Positions 14,217 to 15,170 of a DNA stretch of 15,170 nt are shown piece after piece. The stretch's first letter is position 1. The number at the start of each line of letters is the position of its first letter. Position numbers and translations under genes: made by a program. Location of the stretch: the NCBI GenBank assembly GCA_016776705.1, contig JADHSW010000054.1, forward strand, positions 1 to 15,170, in the 5' to 3' direction. Under the pieces are notes generated by a model, which was not told the DNA's origin, did not search any database, and worked only from the letters and a program-made list of their open reading frames with translations. Source of the stretch: Rhodospirillales bacterium. Lineage in GTDB: Bacteria > Pseudomonadota > Alphaproteobacteria > Rhodospirillales > JABHCV01.

Positions 14217-15170
14217 CTATTTGTCGACTTTCAGGGCCAGACCGTAGCCCCGTGGATCTGTTGCGACGGCGCAACTACTGGGATCAAATGTCAGGCCTTG
14301 AGTACAGGCGACGGCATTGACCCTTCCCAATGAAGGTGTCGCTGCGACCCGGTGACCTTTCTTGATCAGGGTGTTGATGGCCTGCTCGTCATAGCCCTGT
14401 TCATAGTAGACAATATCCGGAGCACCGCTGTGGTGCAGGCGTTTTGCCTGCATGGCAGCTTCTAGATCACCCACATTGATCGCGTTTTCTATGGCCACCG
14501 AGAGCAGCGCTGTGGGCGCGGTAACGCCACCCGAGGCCGCTCCTGCAAAGAAAAAATCATTGGTGAAATGGTCCACGGCCAACATGGGCCCAAGGGAAAA
14601 TGGCCCCCGTCCGCCGCTGCCCGGTGGTGACGCCATCAAAACGCCCGTGTTCCCGGCAACAAGCCCGTTGCCAAACAAGCCGTTCATTGTCAACGCGCAG
14701 GCAACGCCTGCCCCATCCATATCCATCACGGCAAATGTCGTCGCCGAGGGATCCTCCGCCATTTCAACGGGGGCGGGATTTAATGACCCCGCCGGTGTGT
14801 GAGCATCAGAACGATAAGAACTCATGAGCGGGGTAATTCTGGAAGACGATACAAGATCAAAGTTTGCTACGGAACTACCGCCGTCTGGCCTCATCCATTG
14901 CGCACGATCCGAATAGGCCCTGAGGGCGGTTTCAACAATCAAATGCGGGCGGGTTTCCAACGGCGTATTACTCAGACGCTGGCCCTGCAGCATCATTGCC
15001 AGCATTTCAGCTGCAACGGCCCCACCGGCTGCGGGAGGGGGCGCAAAATGGATTGATATATCGCCCAGGGGGACTTCAATTGGATTGCGCCAAACTGGCT
15101 TGAAATTAATCAGGTCACTGACGTCAAGCGCACCCCCTGTTGCGTTGACAGCTGCGGCGAACTGTTCGGC
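14217..15170 (-). CDS. Gamma-glutamyltransferase-like Ntn hydrolase (N-terminus outside window)
   Basis: The frame is open to the right edge, showing 317 C-terminal residues; complete family members are about 500-580 aa. The proteins are made as precursors that cut themselves before a catalytic Thr. Here that Thr is predicted at residue 144 of the visible part (codon 14741-14739), in DPSATTFAVMD, giving a small subunit of about 174 aa. The Asn-containing strand after it, LTMNGLFGNGLVAGNTG, matches E. coli TLNTTFG and on. Other GGT landmarks differ: the usual TTH is TTF, the NNQMDDF loop is replaced by ASPPGSGGRG, the Ser-Ser pair is PMLA, and GSPGG appears as AASGG. It is therefore a divergent homologue that may be a gamma-glutamyl or other amide hydrolase rather than a transferase. 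The ATG at 15005 is internal. It is coupled to the aminotransferase gene downstream. Confidence 0.85.
   Translation of the reverse strand, partial: AEQFAAAVNATGGALDVSDLINFKPVWRNPIEVPLGDISIHFAPPPAAGGAVAAEMLAMMLQGQRLSNTPLETRPHLIVETALRAYSDRAQWMRPDGGSSVANFDLVSSSRITPLMSSYRSDAHTPAGSLNPAPVEMAEDPSATTFAVMDMDGAGVACALTMNGLFGNGLVAGNTGVLMASPPGSGGRGPFSLGPMLAVDHFTNDFFFAGAASGGVTAPTALLSVAIENAINVGDLEAAMQAKRLHHSGAPDIVYYEQGYDEQAINTLIKKGHRVAATPSLGRVNAVACTQGLTFDPSSCAVATDPRGYGLALKVDK

Overview
The window looks like a chromosomal core region of a mid-GC alphaproteobacterium, most likely Rhodospirillales-like. Three things point there: the block amidase (amiC) - PBP1A (mrcA) - RF2 (prfB) running divergently from rne; an RNase E with an acidic insert in its S1 region and a C-terminal GWW tail; and an alphaproteobacterial-type GlnE with two near-identical nucleotidyltransferase motifs. 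The genus cannot be told from this sequence. I see no transposase, phage gene, CRISPR array, tRNA or rRNA.

Layout from left to right. (1) 1-2816 (+) holds glnE, open at the left edge and lacking its N-terminus. (2) 2848-3543 (-) is an AT-rich orphan periplasmic binding-protein-like gene placed tail-to-tail against glnE. A Shine-Dalgarno and an ATGA-overlapped start at the end of glnE lead only into a 12-codon ORF, as if the original downstream neighbour had been lost or displaced. (3) 3717-4181 (+) is bcp (PrxQ-type peroxiredoxin) with the usual resolving cysteines missing. (4) 4281-4793 (+) is a solitary fliL behind a TTGCTC-N16-TATAAT promoter whose -10 lies in an inverted repeat. (5) 9812 down to 4794 (-) carries amiC, mrcA and prfB in the same direction. 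prfB needs the classical programmed +1 frameshift (AGGAGG-CAT-CTT-TGA-C) and is preceded by an 11-codon leader ORF that has a better Shine-Dalgarno than prfB itself. (6) 9813-10219 is a 407-nt divergent control region with a perfect 8-bp inverted repeat and a hairpin in the presumed rne 5' UTR. (7) 10220-12880 (+) is rne. (8) 15170 down to 13067 (-) holds the C-terminal part of a divergent gamma-glutamyltransferase-like Ntn hydrolase, followed after one base by a class I/II PLP aminotransferase.

How the genes work together. AmiC and PBP1A act on opposite sides of peptidoglycan turnover, septal cleavage against polymerisation and cross-linking, and prfB shares their strand and may share their transcript. 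RNase E nucleates the RNA degradosome. GlnE adjusts glutamine synthetase activity to nitrogen status. The GGT-like hydrolase and the aminotransferase form a tightly coupled pair probably concerned with gamma-glutamyl or amino-acid metabolism, though their substrates cannot be read from the sequence.

Most of the region is ordinary housekeeping DNA and I do not see a convincing new multi-gene system. The best leads are the prfB leader ORF, the peroxiredoxin without its resolving Cys, the GGT homologue with altered active-site motifs, the orphan gene behind glnE, and the inverted repeats at the fliL and rne/amiC promoters.
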